64,000 nt of DNA from Nonomuraea dietziae (GTDB taxonomy: Bacteria > Actinomycetota > Actinomycetes > Streptosporangiales > Streptosporangiaceae): positions 6,076,001-6,140,000 of the forward strand of contig NZ_JACIBV010000001.1 of NCBI RefSeq assembly GCF_014195505.1, in the 5' to 3' direction. The notes under the pieces are model-generated. The model had not been told where the DNA came from. It ran no database searches and saw only the letters and a program-made list of their open reading frames with translations. Position 1 is the first letter of the stretch; every line of letters begins with the position of its first letter. Made by a program: the position numbers and the translations under genes. Below are positions 1-8,494 of the stretch, one piece after another.

Positions 1-749
1 TTGGGCACCGAACAGCCGTACGTCGTGAGGCCCGCACCAGGCGGATAGGCGCGCTCCTTGCGCCCCGTGCCGCCGAACAGGCACGTCGAGTCCTGGTCGT
101 AGTAGCCGTGGAAGAACCAGTCGGACCTCGCTCCTCCCTGCACGAAACGCTGCAGGAGCAGGTCGCTGTCGCCGCCTCTGCCGAGCAGGCTGACGGCCTG
201 CTCCGGCCTGTGGATCACGCTGGTGTTGCGCAGTCCCGCTCCCTGGGGGAGCAGCCACGGCTGGGCCCACTTGGCCACCAGCGGCAGCCCGAGGGCGGCG
301 ACCGCCGACCCGACCTCCTGCTCGGTGGCGACGACGCGGGTCTCGGGCTGGGCGATGCCGAGGGACGCGCACACGTCGGCGAGCCCCGCCTTGTCCGCCA
401 GTGCGCGCGGCAGCCCGGGCGCCTGGTCGGGCAGCAGGAAGAACGGGCGCAGCTCGGCCGCGTGCTCGGCGACGGCGATGGCGCCCGCGTCGTCCATCGT
501 GACCAGCACCGCCCTGCGGCCGATGCTTTCGGCCACCGCGGTCAGCGTCTCGACGAAGCCCCTGCCTTTCGGCCAGGTGTACATGTGGGCCAGGTATTTC
601 GACCGGGAGACAGGCGCGTGCCTGCCCTCGATGAGCCCGTGCACCTCGACGCCCGCTCTTCCCAGCGAGCGAATCGCGCCGAGTGTCCCATGATGAAAGA
701 TGTTGTCGTCGAGCCGCAGAACCAGCGCGGGCACGGTCGAATCCAGCAT
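1..749 (-). CDS. ATP-grasp ligase, C-terminus outside the window
   Basis: This partial gene has 249 codons in the window; its 3' end lies beyond position 1. It starts at an ATG preceded by GGTGGAG. The protein resembles ATP-grasp carboxylate-amine ligases: an N-terminal nucleotide-binding-like half, then a beta-rich stretch with a Lys in PLVAKWAQ (about residue 165) and LLLQRFVQGG, where ATP-grasp enzymes hold ATP. Such enzymes make amide or ester links between a carboxylate and an amine. Lying next to a polysaccharide operon it may attach an amino acid to the glycan; that role is inference. It is divergent from the GH26-like gene. The substrate and the catalytic C-terminal half cannot be judged. 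Confidence 0.75.
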   Translation of the reverse strand, partial: MLDSTVPALVLRLDDNIFHHGTLGAIRSLGRAGVEVHGLIEGRHAPVSRSKYLAHMYTWPKGRGFVETLTAVAESIGRRAVLVTMDDAGAIAVAEHAAELRPFFLLPDQAPGLPRALADKAGLADVCASLGIAQPETRVVATEQEVGSAVAALGLPLVAKWAQPWLLPQGAGLRNTSVIHRPEQAVSLLGRGGDSDLLLQRFVQGGARSDWFFHGYYDQDSTCLFGGTGRKERAYPPGAGLTTYGCSVP

Positions 750-875
750 TTTCTCCACCCCATTCCTTATGTCTTATGCAGGACATTCACTGCCAACTCG
801 CGTGGTGAATATTCGGCAAGTCGGCGAGTGGGGTATATAGGGTGAGACTAGAGACAACGTGTAGGGACGTTTGCC
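750..875. promoter_or_regulatory. Divergent promoter region with inverted repeats
   Basis: This AT-richer spacer separates the ATP-grasp gene from the GH26-like gene. ATTCAC at 785-790 is answered by GTGAAT at 805-810, the 8-bp palindrome GAATATTC lies at 807-814, and ACTCGC (796-801) faces GCGAGT (824-829). Overlapping dyads in a divergent promoter suggest a regulator site, but none is recognised. TATATAG at 833-839 could serve as a -10 for the rightward gene. Confidence 0.35.
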
Positions 876-2612
876 ATGACAGCCCAAAAGGAACACTTTC
901 GCTGGCTTTTCGCAGCAGTCGCCGGATCGGCGGCGATCGCGTGGCTTGCCACCAGTACCGGCGTGAACGGTGCGACGCCGAGGACGGAGCCCAAGAAAAG
1001 CGCCGCGCTCGGCGTCTTTCTGGCCTCCGACGCGCGAGGCACCAAACGCCTGCCCTATTTCGAGGAGTGGCTCGGCGCGGAGGTGACGGTCGGTCGCACC
1101 TATCTGCCCGGTGAGAACTGGTCGGCCTTTCAGGGACCCGGCTTCATTCTCGAACCGTGGACCACCTGGCGCGCCGCCAAACCGGGGCGGATCCTGGCGC
1201 TGAACGTCCCCATGATCGCGCCGAACGAGTCCGAGATGCCTGACAGCACGGTCTCCGTGTTGCTGACCGCCGGGGCCCATGGCGCCTTCGACCCCTTCTT
1301 CGAGCGGCTGGCGCAGAAACTGGTGTCCGCGAAGGCGGCCGACACCATCATCGTGCTGGGCTGGGAGATGAACGGCACCACCTACTCGAGCCGTTGCGCG
1401 CCCAATCCCAAGGCGTGGAAGAGCTACTGGCGGCGCATCGTCACGACCATGCGCTCCGTGCCTGGACAGAACTTCCGCTTCGACTTCGCGCCCAGCCGCG
1501 GACGCGACGCGATCCCCTGGACCAAGTGCTATCCGGGCGACGACGTGGTCGACATCATCGGGATGGACAGCTACGACCAGGCCCCGGGGGAGGAGTTCTC
1601 CGACTACGTCAAGCAGCCGTACGGGCTGCGGGCGCAGGCCGCATTCGCGAAGGCGCACGGCAAGCCCATCTCCTTCCCCGAATGGGGGCTCTTCCGCTAC
1701 GGCGACCGCCCCGACTACGTGCGCAGGATGCTGAACTGGATCGCCAGGCACGACGTGGTGTATCACTCGATCTCCGACTACTGCTCGCACGGTGTCTGGC
1801 AGTGCTCGATGAACCCGCGCTCATCGGCGGTCTTCCGCGCGATGCTGAAGCCCGCTCCTTCGGCCACGCCCACCGTCACACCGGCGGAGGCCACGCCCAC
1901 TCCGGCCACGCCCACTCCGGGCACGCCCACTCCGGGCACGCCCACCCCGGGCACGTCCGGCTCGGCCACATCCAGCCCGGCCACATCCAGCCCAGCCACG
2001 ATCGGCTCGGCCACATCCAGCCCGGCCACCTCCGGCTCGGCCACGCCGAGCCCGGTCACCCCGACCCCCGCCACGCCGGCCGCCGGGGTTTCCGCCACCG
2101 TCACACCGACGGCTTCCGAGACACCCACACCGTCCGTGCTGATCGCCGCGACGCCGACGCCCTCGCCTGGAACGCCGGCCACGCCGCCCCCGCCCTCGGA
2201 ACGTCCCGCCGTCGCCGTGCCCGTGGGCGCGGTGCTGGTGCCGAACCCGGTTCCGCAGGCCGAGCCCAGAATCCCGAGGGTGTGCTCGGCGAGCGCGTCG
2301 AACACCACGCGGTCGTCGTACGCCAAGGCGAGCAGCGCGCCGGCGCGGCCCTCGGCGGCGGCGAGCTCCGGCTGCGCGAGCCTGAGCAGCAAGGCCCCGG
2401 CGAGCGCCTCGACATCCTCAGCGGGTACGGCGGCGCCCACCCTGTCGCCGACCACCTCGGCCAGACCAGGCACGTCGGAGGCGACCAGCGCCCGCCCGGT
2501 CGCCAAGGCCTCCAGAGCGGTCAGCGGCAAACCCTCCCAGCGCGAGGGCAGGACCACCACGTCCGCGGCGGCATACCAGGATCGAGGATCGGCCACGGGC
2601 CCGGCGAAGTGA
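876..2612 (+). CDS. Secreted GH26-like glycoside hydrolase with Pro/Thr/Ser-rich tail
   Basis: The start ATG follows AGGGA by 8 nt. Residues about 10-30 form a signal peptide or N-terminal anchor. Residues 45-322 resemble glycoside hydrolase family 26 (beta-mannanase/beta-glucanase clan A): LGWEMNG with E164 as likely acid/base, and SFPEWG with E269 as likely nucleophile. From about residue 325 the protein is a low-complexity tail of TPGTP, SATSSPATS-type repeats. The catalytic domain ends near 1850, but the frame stays open to 2612, through the antisense of the conserved core of the convergent glycosyltransferase. The last 120 or so codons are therefore doubtful, and the natural stop may have been lost by repeat change or frameshift. 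A role in trimming the locally made polysaccharide is inference. Confidence 0.7.
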   Translation: MTAQKEHFRWLFAAVAGSAAIAWLATSTGVNGATPRTEPKKSAALGVFLASDARGTKRLPYFEEWLGAEVTVGRTYLPGENWSAFQGPGFILEPWTTWRAAKPGRILALNVPMIAPNESEMPDSTVSVLLTAGAHGAFDPFFERLAQKLVSAKAADTIIVLGWEMNGTTYSSRCAPNPKAWKSYWRRIVTTMRSVPGQNFRFDFAPSRGRDAIPWTKCYPGDDVVDIIGMDSYDQAPGEEFSDYVKQPYGLRAQAAFAKAHGKPISFPEWGLFRYGDRPDYVRRMLNWIARHDVVYHSISDYCSHGVWQCSMNPRSSAVFRAMLKPAPSATPTVTPAEATPTPATPTPGTPTPGTPTPGTSGSATSSPATSSPATIGSATSSPATSGSATPSPVTPTPATPAAGVSATVTPTASETPTPSVLIAATPTPSPGTPATPPPPSERPAVAVPVGAVLVPNPVPQAEPRIPRVCSASASNTTRSSYAKASSAPARPSAAASSGCASLSSKAPASASTSSAGTAAPTLSPTTSARPGTSEATSARPVAKASRAVSGKPSQREGRTTTSAAAYQDRGSATGPAK

Positions 2613-3385
2613 ACGCCGGGCCCCGCCTGCGAGCGCAGCCCTTCGAGCAGGTCGCCGTCGCCGACGATCACCAGCCTGGCCGCCTGGCAGTCCTTCGTGA
2701 CCAGTTCCCACGCGGCCAGCAGCAGGTCCTGGCCCTTCTGCCTGGTGACCCTGCCCACGCAGACGGCCAGCGGCGCGAACTCCGGGACGCCGTGACGCGC
2801 CCGCGCCGCGGCCCGCTCCTGCGGCCCCGCGGGCCTGAACCGTCTGAGGTCGACGCCGTTGCGCACGATCACGAGGTTTCCCCGCACGTCGTGCCGCAGG
2901 GCGGTCGCCGTCTCGCCCTCGCCCACGCACACGAGCACGCCGGCCCAGCGGGCCGCCGCCCTCTCCCACGCCAGCGCCATCCCGGCGACGGGCCCGCGGG
3001 CGGCCAGCCACGACCAGCCGTGCGGTTGGAACAGCGTGGGAATCCTGCCGCGGATGACGGCCCTGCCCACCAGGCCCGCCTTGGCGGAGTGCAGGTGGAC
3101 GGCGTCGGGGGCGAAGTCACGCAGCAGTCTCCCGAGCCTCAGCCCCGCGGCGAGGTCGGCGGGCCCCGGCGAGCGTCCTGCGCGCCAGTCGAGCCATGGG
3201 ACGCCCAACTCGGCCAGGTGGGGGCGCAGCCGCCCCTCGCTGGGGCAGGCGACCGCGACGTGCCAGCCGCGCCGTACCTGGTCGGCCGCCACGGCGGCCA
3301 CGTAGGCGCCGACGCCGCCGTCCACGGGCTGTGTCACGTGCAGGACTCGCGGTGCTCCCACCGCCTCCCGGCGGCGCGCCCTCAT
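1778..3385 (-). CDS. GT4 glycosyltransferase with anomalous C-terminal extension
   Basis: Residues 12-372 form a complete two-Rossmann GT-B glycosyltransferase: N-terminal GGVGAYVA loop, HLHSAKAG, VCVGRVTRQKGQ at the nucleotide-sugar site, and the EX7E motif E284/E292 in SRWEGLPLTALE. It should use an activated sugar to extend a lipid-linked polysaccharide on the cytoplasmic membrane face. The core ends near position 2270; residues 373-535 are Val/Gly/Ala repeats antisense to the GH26 tail and are unlikely to be an ancestral part of the enzyme. The start codon overlaps the Wzz-like stop by 4 nt. It is the last gene of the minus-strand operon. Confidence 0.85.
   Translation of the reverse strand: MRARRREAVGAPRVLHVTQPVDGGVGAYVAAVAADQVRRGWHVAVACPSEGRLRPHLAELGVPWLDWRAGRSPGPADLAAGLRLGRLLRDFAPDAVHLHSAKAGLVGRAVIRGRIPTLFQPHGWSWLAARGPVAGMALAWERAAARWAGVLVCVGEGETATALRHDVRGNLVIVRNGVDLRRFRPAGPQERAAARARHGVPEFAPLAVCVGRVTRQKGQDLLLAAWELVTKDCQAARLVIVGDGDLLEGLRSQAGPGVHFAGPVADPRSWYAAADVVVLPSRWEGLPLTALEALATGRALVASDVPGLAEVVGDRVGAAVPAEDVEALAGALLLRLAQPELAAAEGRAGALLALAYDDRVVFDALAEHTLGILGSACGTGFGTSTAPTGTATAGRSEGGGGVAGVPGEGVGVAAISTDGVGVSEAVGVTVAETPAAGVAGVGVTGLGVAEPEVAGLDVAEPIVAGLDVAGLDVAEPDVPGVGVPGVGVPGVGVAGVGVASAGVTVGVAEGAGFSIARKTADERGFIEHCQTPCEQ
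1861..2170. repeat. Low-complexity coding repeats open on both strands
   Basis: Degenerate short units based on CCGGGCACGCCCACT and GGCCACATCCAGCCC run in tandem. Forward they encode the Thr/Pro/Ser/Ala tail of the GH26-like protein; in reverse they encode a Val/Gly/Ala-rich extension (GVGVPGVGVPG) of the convergent glycosyltransferase. PTS-rich linkers are usual in secreted actinobacterial hydrolases, which favours the plus-strand reading as the original one. Confidence 0.8.
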
Positions 3386-3966
3386 GCCTCGGCCCCGACC
3401 AGCGAGGGAGCCCGCTCCCCGCGCGACCCGCTCGCCACGGACGGCGAGGCCAGGAAGACGAGCCCCGCGACGAGCACCGCCGCGGCCGTCCCGATGCCCA
3501 CGTTGACCAGGAGCACGGGCGACGAGGGCGCGAGCGGCATCGACGCGCTCGCGAAGCTGGCCAGCCGCACTCCGGTGTTGGTCGCCTGCATGTTCGCGTA
3601 GGAGATCAGCGCCGTCGAGGCCTGGTCGGCCCGCGCGACGGCCTCCTGCGCGGTGGGAGCGATGGCCGTGAGCCGCACCAGCGGAGCGTCAGGAGAGGCG
3701 GAGGCGCTCAGGGTCCTGTACGCCTGCTCGCCGCTGGTGATGAGCCCGGGCTGGACGGCGATCCTCGCGTACGCCTGGGCGAAGTTGGCCGTCCGCCCGG
3801 GATCGCCCTCGGCCACCACCACGACATAGGCGTCGGAGCTGTAGACGGGCTCCCTCGCCAGCGAGTAGAAGAGCCCGGCCAGCGCCCCGAGCAGCAGGGA
3901 CAGCGGCAGCCACCATCGCCTCAGCCACCCCGTCACGCGTGCCCGCGTCCATGTCATCGACGTCAT
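3382..3966 (-). CDS. Wzz-like polysaccharide chain-length regulator
   Basis: This 194-residue protein has a membrane helix near residues 18-38 and another near 146-168, enclosing an outside loop: the two-helix layout of Wzz/polysaccharide co-polymerase proteins. No cytoplasmic Walker kinase domain follows, so it is not a full BY-kinase. It probably tunes chain length or export with the polymerase-like and flippase genes upstream. Start and stop both overlap neighbours by 4 nt, implying translational coupling. The second helix lacks an obvious Pro/Gly motif, so the assignment rests on topology and context. Confidence 0.7.
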   Translation of the reverse strand: MTSMTWTRARVTGWLRRWWLPLSLLLGALAGLFYSLAREPVYSSDAYVVVVAEGDPGRTANFAQAYARIAVQPGLITSGEQAYRTLSASASPDAPLVRLTAIAPTAQEAVARADQASTALISYANMQATNTGVRLASFASASMPLAPSSPVLLVNVGIGTAAAVLVAGLVFLASPSVASGSRGERAPSLVGAEA

Positions 3967-5063
3967 CGCCTCTCCTCGTTGCCCGGGGCGCCCAGCAGGC
4001 GCCGGTAGAGCGCTTCCAATTGGTCGACCTGGTGCCGGATGTCGTAGAGCCGGACGGCCCCCGGCGGCGTCAGCCTGGACGGCCGCGTGGACGCCATTTC
4101 CTTGAGCTCGGCGCCGAGCCGGCCGGGGGTGACGCGGCGCGCTCCGGGAGCGGCGTCACGCGGCAGGTCGTCGACGGCCGGGCAGGTGTCGTACAGGACC
4201 GGCAGCCCCGCGGCGAGCGCCTCGACGATGGCCAGCCCGAACGTCTCCTCCTGCGAGGGCGCGGCCAGCACGTCCATCGCCGACAGCATGGCGCGCGTGT
4301 CGGGTGACTCGCCCGCGAAGATCACGCGGCGGTCGACTCCCAGCGCGCGGGCGAGATTCTCGAGCTGCAGCCTGCGGGATCCGGCTCCGACCAGCAGCAG
4401 GAAGGTGTCGTCGAGCCCCAGCATCGCCTCGACGAGCAGGTCGAACCGCTTGCCGGGCTCCAGCCTGCCGACGCCGCCCACCACGAACGCCTCGCGCGGC
4501 AGGCCGAGCGCGTCGCGGGTCCGCTCGCGCAGGCGCGGGTCGTAGCGGAAGGCGCGCGCGTCGACCCCGTTGGCGATCACGACGATGCGCGAGCGAGGGA
4601 TGCCCCAGGTGGCCAGCCGGTCGGCCACGGTGGGCGAGACGGCCACTGTGACGTGCCCGAGCAGCTCGCTGGCCAGGTAGAGCGCCCTGACCGGCCTGGT
4701 GATGCGACGGCCCTCGATCAGCTCCTTGCCGATCGAGTGCTCCGTCGCCACGATCGCGGGAACGTTGGCCAGCCGCGCGGCCAGCCTCCCGTACACGCAC
4801 GCGCGGTACAGGTGCGTGTGGACGACCTCGTAGCGGCCCGCCCGCATCAGCCTGGCCAGCCGTCCGAGCGCCCGCAGGTCGCGGTTGCCGCGCATGTCGA
4901 CGCGGTGGACGGGCACCCCCGACGCCTCGATGGCCTCGGCCACCACGCCGGACCCGGTCAGCACCGCGACCTCGCAGTCGGCGCGCATGTACGGCAACTG
5001 CGCCCGCAGCTGCTGTTCCGCGCCGCCCGCCGCCAGTCCTGTGATGACGTGCAGGACCTTCAC
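3963..5063 (-). CDS. GT4 family glycosyltransferase
   Basis: The GTG start at 5063 is chosen because it overlaps the deacetylase stop as GTGA, has a G-rich Shine-Dalgarno stretch upstream, and opens directly on the family N-terminus VKVLHVITGLAAGGAE. The 366-residue protein has the GT-B fold marks: the GGAE loop, VVHTHLYRA, VGGVGRLEPGKRFD and an EX7E motif in EETFGLAIVEAL. It transfers a sugar during repeat-unit assembly at the inner membrane face; the sugar cannot be read from sequence. An upstream open frame would add about 130 Arg-rich residues antisense-like in character and is rejected. Confidence 0.9.
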   Translation of the reverse strand: MKVLHVITGLAAGGAEQQLRAQLPYMRADCEVAVLTGSGVVAEAIEASGVPVHRVDMRGNRDLRALGRLARLMRAGRYEVVHTHLYRACVYGRLAARLANVPAIVATEHSIGKELIEGRRITRPVRALYLASELLGHVTVAVSPTVADRLATWGIPRSRIVVIANGVDARAFRYDPRLRERTRDALGLPREAFVVGGVGRLEPGKRFDLLVEAMLGLDDTFLLLVGAGSRRLQLENLARALGVDRRVIFAGESPDTRAMLSAMDVLAAPSQEETFGLAIVEALAAGLPVLYDTCPAVDDLPRDAAPGARRVTPGRLGAELKEMASTRPSRLTPPGAVRLYDIRHQVDQLEALYRRLLGAPGNEERR

Positions 5064-5761
5064 GACCCCCACCGCATCCGGTGTCGCATCCACTTGGCGC
5101 GCAGCCTCAGCGCTCCGTCCCTGTCGCCGATGTAGGTGCGGGGAAGCGCGTGAGGGCCGGTGTGCTCGGACTTCCAGATGGCGCACGCGTAGTCGTAGCC
5201 CGCGCCCCTGGCCGCGGCGACCTCGCGGGCGCCGACGTGTCCGTACGGGTAGCAGAAGCCGGTGACCTCGGCGTCCACGATCTCTTCGAGCGCCGCCTTG
5301 CTCGCCGTCAGCTCGTGCCTGAGCTCGGTGCCCGTCAGGGAGGTCAGCGAGGGGTGCACGACCGAGTGCGAACCGACCTCCATGCCCTGGCGCGCCACCC
5401 TGCGCAGGTCGTCGGCGTCCATGAGCGGCTTGACGGGATAGCCCGCGTCCCACTCGTTGGAGCCGCCGAGCCTGCCGGAGACCATGAACACGGTCGCGGT
5501 GAAGTGATGACGCAGCAGCGCGGGGACGACCTCGCTCACGAAGTCGGCGTAGCCGTCGTCGAAGGTGAGCCCGACCAGGCGGCCGGCCGTACCGGCTCGC
5601 CTGGCGGCCATGAGCTCGCGCATCGAGACCCCGCGCAGCCCGCGCCTGGCCAGCCAGCGCAGCTGGGCGGCGAATCTGTCGGGGGAGACGGTGATGTTCA
5701 GGGGATCGTCGTCGTATTTCGTCACCGAGTGGTACATGAGGACGAGCGGCATGGCGGTCAT
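5060..5761 (-). CDS. Polysaccharide deacetylase (NodB/CE4 family)
   Basis: This 233-residue protein has the NodB motifs: TFDDGY with D68/D69, the metal site HSVVH with H132 and H136, and GFCYPYG. CE4 enzymes remove N-acetyl (or O-acetyl) groups from glycans using a divalent metal. There is no signal peptide, so it either acts on lipid-linked intermediates in the cytoplasm or is exported in an unrecognised way. The start ATG overlaps the flippase stop by 4 nt. In this operon it would produce free amines on the repeat unit, a possible acceptor for the nearby ATP-grasp ligase (inference). Confidence 0.9.
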   Translation of the reverse strand: MTAMPLVLMYHSVTKYDDDPLNITVSPDRFAAQLRWLARRGLRGVSMRELMAARRAGTAGRLVGLTFDDGYADFVSEVVPALLRHHFTATVFMVSGRLGGSNEWDAGYPVKPLMDADDLRRVARQGMEVGSHSVVHPSLTSLTGTELRHELTASKAALEEIVDAEVTGFCYPYGHVGAREVAAARGAGYDYACAIWKSEHTGPHALPRTYIGDRDGALRLRAKWMRHRMRWGS

Positions 5762-7248
5762 GCGCGACCTCGGATCCTGATCATTGTGGTGATCTCCTCT
5801 GTTCCCGTGAGTGCCGCGGCGGCGCAGAACACCGCCGCGGTGGCGGCCGCGGTCAGCGCCAGGACGGCCGCAGGCGGCAGGCCCGCCAGCAGCGAATGAG
5901 TGCCCCATCCGGCCGTGGCGGCGAGCGCGCCGGCCAGGAGCAGGCAGGCGGCCGGCCGGGCGACGGAGCGCACGGACAGGCCGATGGCGGGGCCGCGCAG
6001 CCCCGCGAACAGGATCGCCGCGCTCAGCGTGATGCCGGCCGCGTTGGCCGCGGCGATCCCCGTCGTCCCCCAGGGCGGTGTGGCCAGCGCGATCGTCGTG
6101 GCCAGCCCGGCGGCCATCGCCAGCGCCGGATACCAGGTCGGGCGGGTGCCGCAGAAGAACGCCCTGCACACGACGCCGACGACCGCCTGGCCGAGCAGAC
6201 CGAGCGAGTAGACGCGCATGATCAGGGCCGTGGCCTCGGTGTCGGCGTCGGTGAACGCGCCGTGCTGCAGCAGCAGCCTGACGATCTCCGGCGCGCACAC
6301 CACCAGCACCGCGGTGGCGAGCAGCACGGTCGCCGCCGCCGTCACCAGGTCGTCGGTCAGCCTGCGCCTGACGGTGGGGCCGTCGCCTGCCGTGATGGCC
6401 CGCGCGAGGTGGGGGAAGGTGACCGTGGCGACGATCAGCGACAGGATCATCGGCACCTGAGCGATCTTCTGGGCGTAGTTGAGGTGCGAGATCGACCCTT
6501 CGGCCAGCGACGATCCGGCGAACCGCTCGACGAAGACCTGCCCCTGGCGTTCGAGGGTGTAGGCGGCGATCGGCAGGAAGGCACCCAGCGGCAGCAGCAT
6601 CCTGCGGGTGGGCCTGCGCGGCCGTCCGAGCCTCTTCACGAAGGCGGGGGCCTGTATCAGCACCATGCCCACCGCGCCGAGGGCGACCCCCGCGGCGGCC
6701 GCGGACACGCCGTGATCCTGGAAGACCCAGAGGACGGCGATGATGCCCAGGTTGTAGGCGACGCTGATGGCGGCGGGCGGGCCGAAGGCGTGGTGCGTGC
6801 GCAGCGCCGCGCTCAGATAGCCGGCCATGCCGAACATCAGGATCGTCACGGAGGTGAGCCGCATGCACCGCACGGCCAGTTCGGGGTCGGCGATGCCGGG
6901 GGCCAGCAGGGCCACGAGCCAGGGAGCCCCCGCGGCGGTCAGCGCGGTCAGGCCGAGCAGCGCGACGCTCATGTGCGGCAGCGTCGCCGCGACCAGGTTC
7001 CTGACGTCGCCGGCTCGCTCGGCGGCCCTGCTGAACAGCGGCACCATCAGGAAGGCCATGCCCTCGATGAGCAGGGGCGCGGAGGTCTCCGGGATCATCC
7101 AGGCGACCAGGAAGGCGTCGGTGGCGGAGTCGGCTCCGAAGGTCCTGGCCAGCAGCAGGTCGCGACCGAAGCCGAGCATCGAGCCGAGCCCGACGAGGAC
7201 GGCGGTGAGGCTCGCGGCCCTCAGCCCCGCAGGGGCGGCCGTGGTCAT
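5758..7248 (-). CDS. MurJ/MviN-family lipid-linked oligosaccharide flippase
   Basis: This 496-residue protein has about 14 hydrophobic segments and the MurJ-type N-terminus LGFGRDLLLARTFGADSATDAFLVAWMIPE. The MOP superfamily moves undecaprenyl-linked sugars across the membrane. Here it sits where a Wzx flippase is expected in a Wzx/Wzy pathway, so it probably flips the polysaccharide repeat unit and not lipid II. The ATG at 7248 is chosen because it overlaps the upstream stop by 4 nt; longer open frames upstream are antisense artefacts. A housekeeping murJ would be expected elsewhere in the genome. Confidence 0.87.
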   Translation of the reverse strand: MTTAAPAGLRAASLTAVLVGLGSMLGFGRDLLLARTFGADSATDAFLVAWMIPETSAPLLIEGMAFLMVPLFSRAAERAGDVRNLVAATLPHMSVALLGLTALTAAGAPWLVALLAPGIADPELAVRCMRLTSVTILMFGMAGYLSAALRTHHAFGPPAAISVAYNLGIIAVLWVFQDHGVSAAAAGVALGAVGMVLIQAPAFVKRLGRPRRPTRRMLLPLGAFLPIAAYTLERQGQVFVERFAGSSLAEGSISHLNYAQKIAQVPMILSLIVATVTFPHLARAITAGDGPTVRRRLTDDLVTAAATVLLATAVLVVCAPEIVRLLLQHGAFTDADTEATALIMRVYSLGLLGQAVVGVVCRAFFCGTRPTWYPALAMAAGLATTIALATPPWGTTGIAAANAAGITLSAAILFAGLRGPAIGLSVRSVARPAACLLLAGALAATAGWGTHSLLAGLPPAAVLALTAAATAAVFCAAAALTGTEEITTMIRIRGRA

Positions 7249-8492
7249 CGCGGCCACCCGTTCGTGGCCCAGGTCAGAGCGAGACCCAGCGTCACGGCCA
7301 TGACCAGGGTGGGCGCGCCCCCGATGTCGGAGTAGGCGAAGTCGACGACCTGCCAGGTCAGCAGCCCGGCGACCGCCACCCCGCTCCGCCTGAACGTCCA
7401 GACGAGCAGCGCGCCGAAGAAGAAGGCGAAGGCGGCCAGGCCCAGCACGCCCTGCTCGCTCAGCACCAGCAGGTACATGTTGTGCGGCGACAGCAGCGGC
7501 TGCCGCGTGAACCCGTTGACGGGGTCGTCGGTGTCGCTGCCCGACGACAGCCCGGTCGGCGCGTAGGTGTCGCGCAGTTCGGCGAACCGGCGGGGCCCGA
7601 CGCCGGTCAGCGGGTGGTGCGTCCACATCGCTCCCGCCGTCTCCCACAGGCTGTAGCGGTCGCTCACCGACTGGTCGGGCTGGGAGAAGGAGGAGGTGAT
7701 GGAGGCCAGCCGCTGCCCGATCGTGTCCGAGCCGACCCCGAAGCCGAAGACCAGCAGGAAGGCGGCGGCCGCCGTGACCAGCGCCACCCGCGCGGCGGTG
7801 CGCGCGCCGTACCTGACGAGCATGACCGCCACGGCGCAGAGCAGCGCGAGCCAGGTGCCCCGGCTCAGCGAAAGGACCAGCGGAACGGTCAGCAGGCCGG
7901 CGCCGGCGAGGGCGGCGATCCGCTGTCTGCCGTGTAGCTCCAGTCCGAGCGCGAACAGCAGGATCAGGCCGTAGCTGACGACGGTCGCCATGCCCATGAC
8001 ATCGAGCGCGCCGAACGTGCCGACGGCACGCACCCTCTCGCCTCCGTACGAGGCGCCCGTTCCGGTGAACGCCTGGTAGCAGCCGACGACCCCCTGCACG
8101 GCGGCGGCGGCGACCAGCGCCCCGCCCACCAGCCACACGTCCTCCCGCCGGCGCAGCGTGATCATGACCGCCAGCGGGATCAGCACGAAGACCTGCAGGA
8201 AACGGAGGTAGCCCGGCAGGCTCGTCAGCGCGTCGGGAGAGGTCAGCGTCGCCGCCGTGACGGCGAGCACCAGAGGGGTCAGTACCAGCGCGCGCAAGGG
8301 AAGGCGCGGGCGCCCCGCCACGAGGCAGGTCGCGGCCACGGCGACCAGCGCCACAGACGCCCCGTCCGCCATGGTCACGTGGACGGCCGAGCCGGGGTCG
8401 TCGGTGCGGGAGGGAAGGCAGGTCAGCAGCACGGTCGCGGCGGCCAGGAGACTCGGCCCGCGTGCCAGGGACGCGGGGAGCAGGTCGCGCAT
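7245..8492 (-). CDS. O-antigen ligase/polymerase-like membrane protein
   Basis: This 415-residue protein has about ten membrane helices and a large loop at roughly residues 260-330 that ends in SPHNMYL, the conserved His-containing motif of the Wzy/WaaL superfamily (PF04932). The loop before it holds THHPLTGVGPRRF, also typical. It should polymerise repeat units or ligate the finished chain on the outer membrane face. It begins 2 nt after the sugar-transferase stop, and its stop overlaps the flippase start. Confidence 0.87.
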   Translation of the reverse strand: MRDLLPASLARGPSLLAAATVLLTCLPSRTDDPGSAVHVTMADGASVALVAVAATCLVAGRPRLPLRALVLTPLVLAVTAATLTSPDALTSLPGYLRFLQVFVLIPLAVMITLRRREDVWLVGGALVAAAAVQGVVGCYQAFTGTGASYGGERVRAVGTFGALDVMGMATVVSYGLILLFALGLELHGRQRIAALAGAGLLTVPLVLSLSRGTWLALLCAVAVMLVRYGARTAARVALVTAAAAFLLVFGFGVGSDTIGQRLASITSSFSQPDQSVSDRYSLWETAGAMWTHHPLTGVGPRRFAELRDTYAPTGLSSGSDTDDPVNGFTRQPLLSPHNMYLLVLSEQGVLGLAAFAFFFGALLVWTFRRSGVAVAGLLTWQVVDFAYSDIGGAPTLVMAVTLGLALTWATNGWPR

Positions 8493-8494
8493 CC

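Noticed and set aside
774..1790. Long open frame antisense to the GH26-like gene
   Set aside because: Translation is Arg/Gly/Val-rich without motifs; the plus strand holds a clear catalytic domain. High GC content makes antisense frames stay open.
1394..3601. 735-codon open frame on the plus strand across GH26 and GT genes
   Set aside because: His/Arg/Gly-rich, no start context, and it crosses two recognised genes in a wrong frame.
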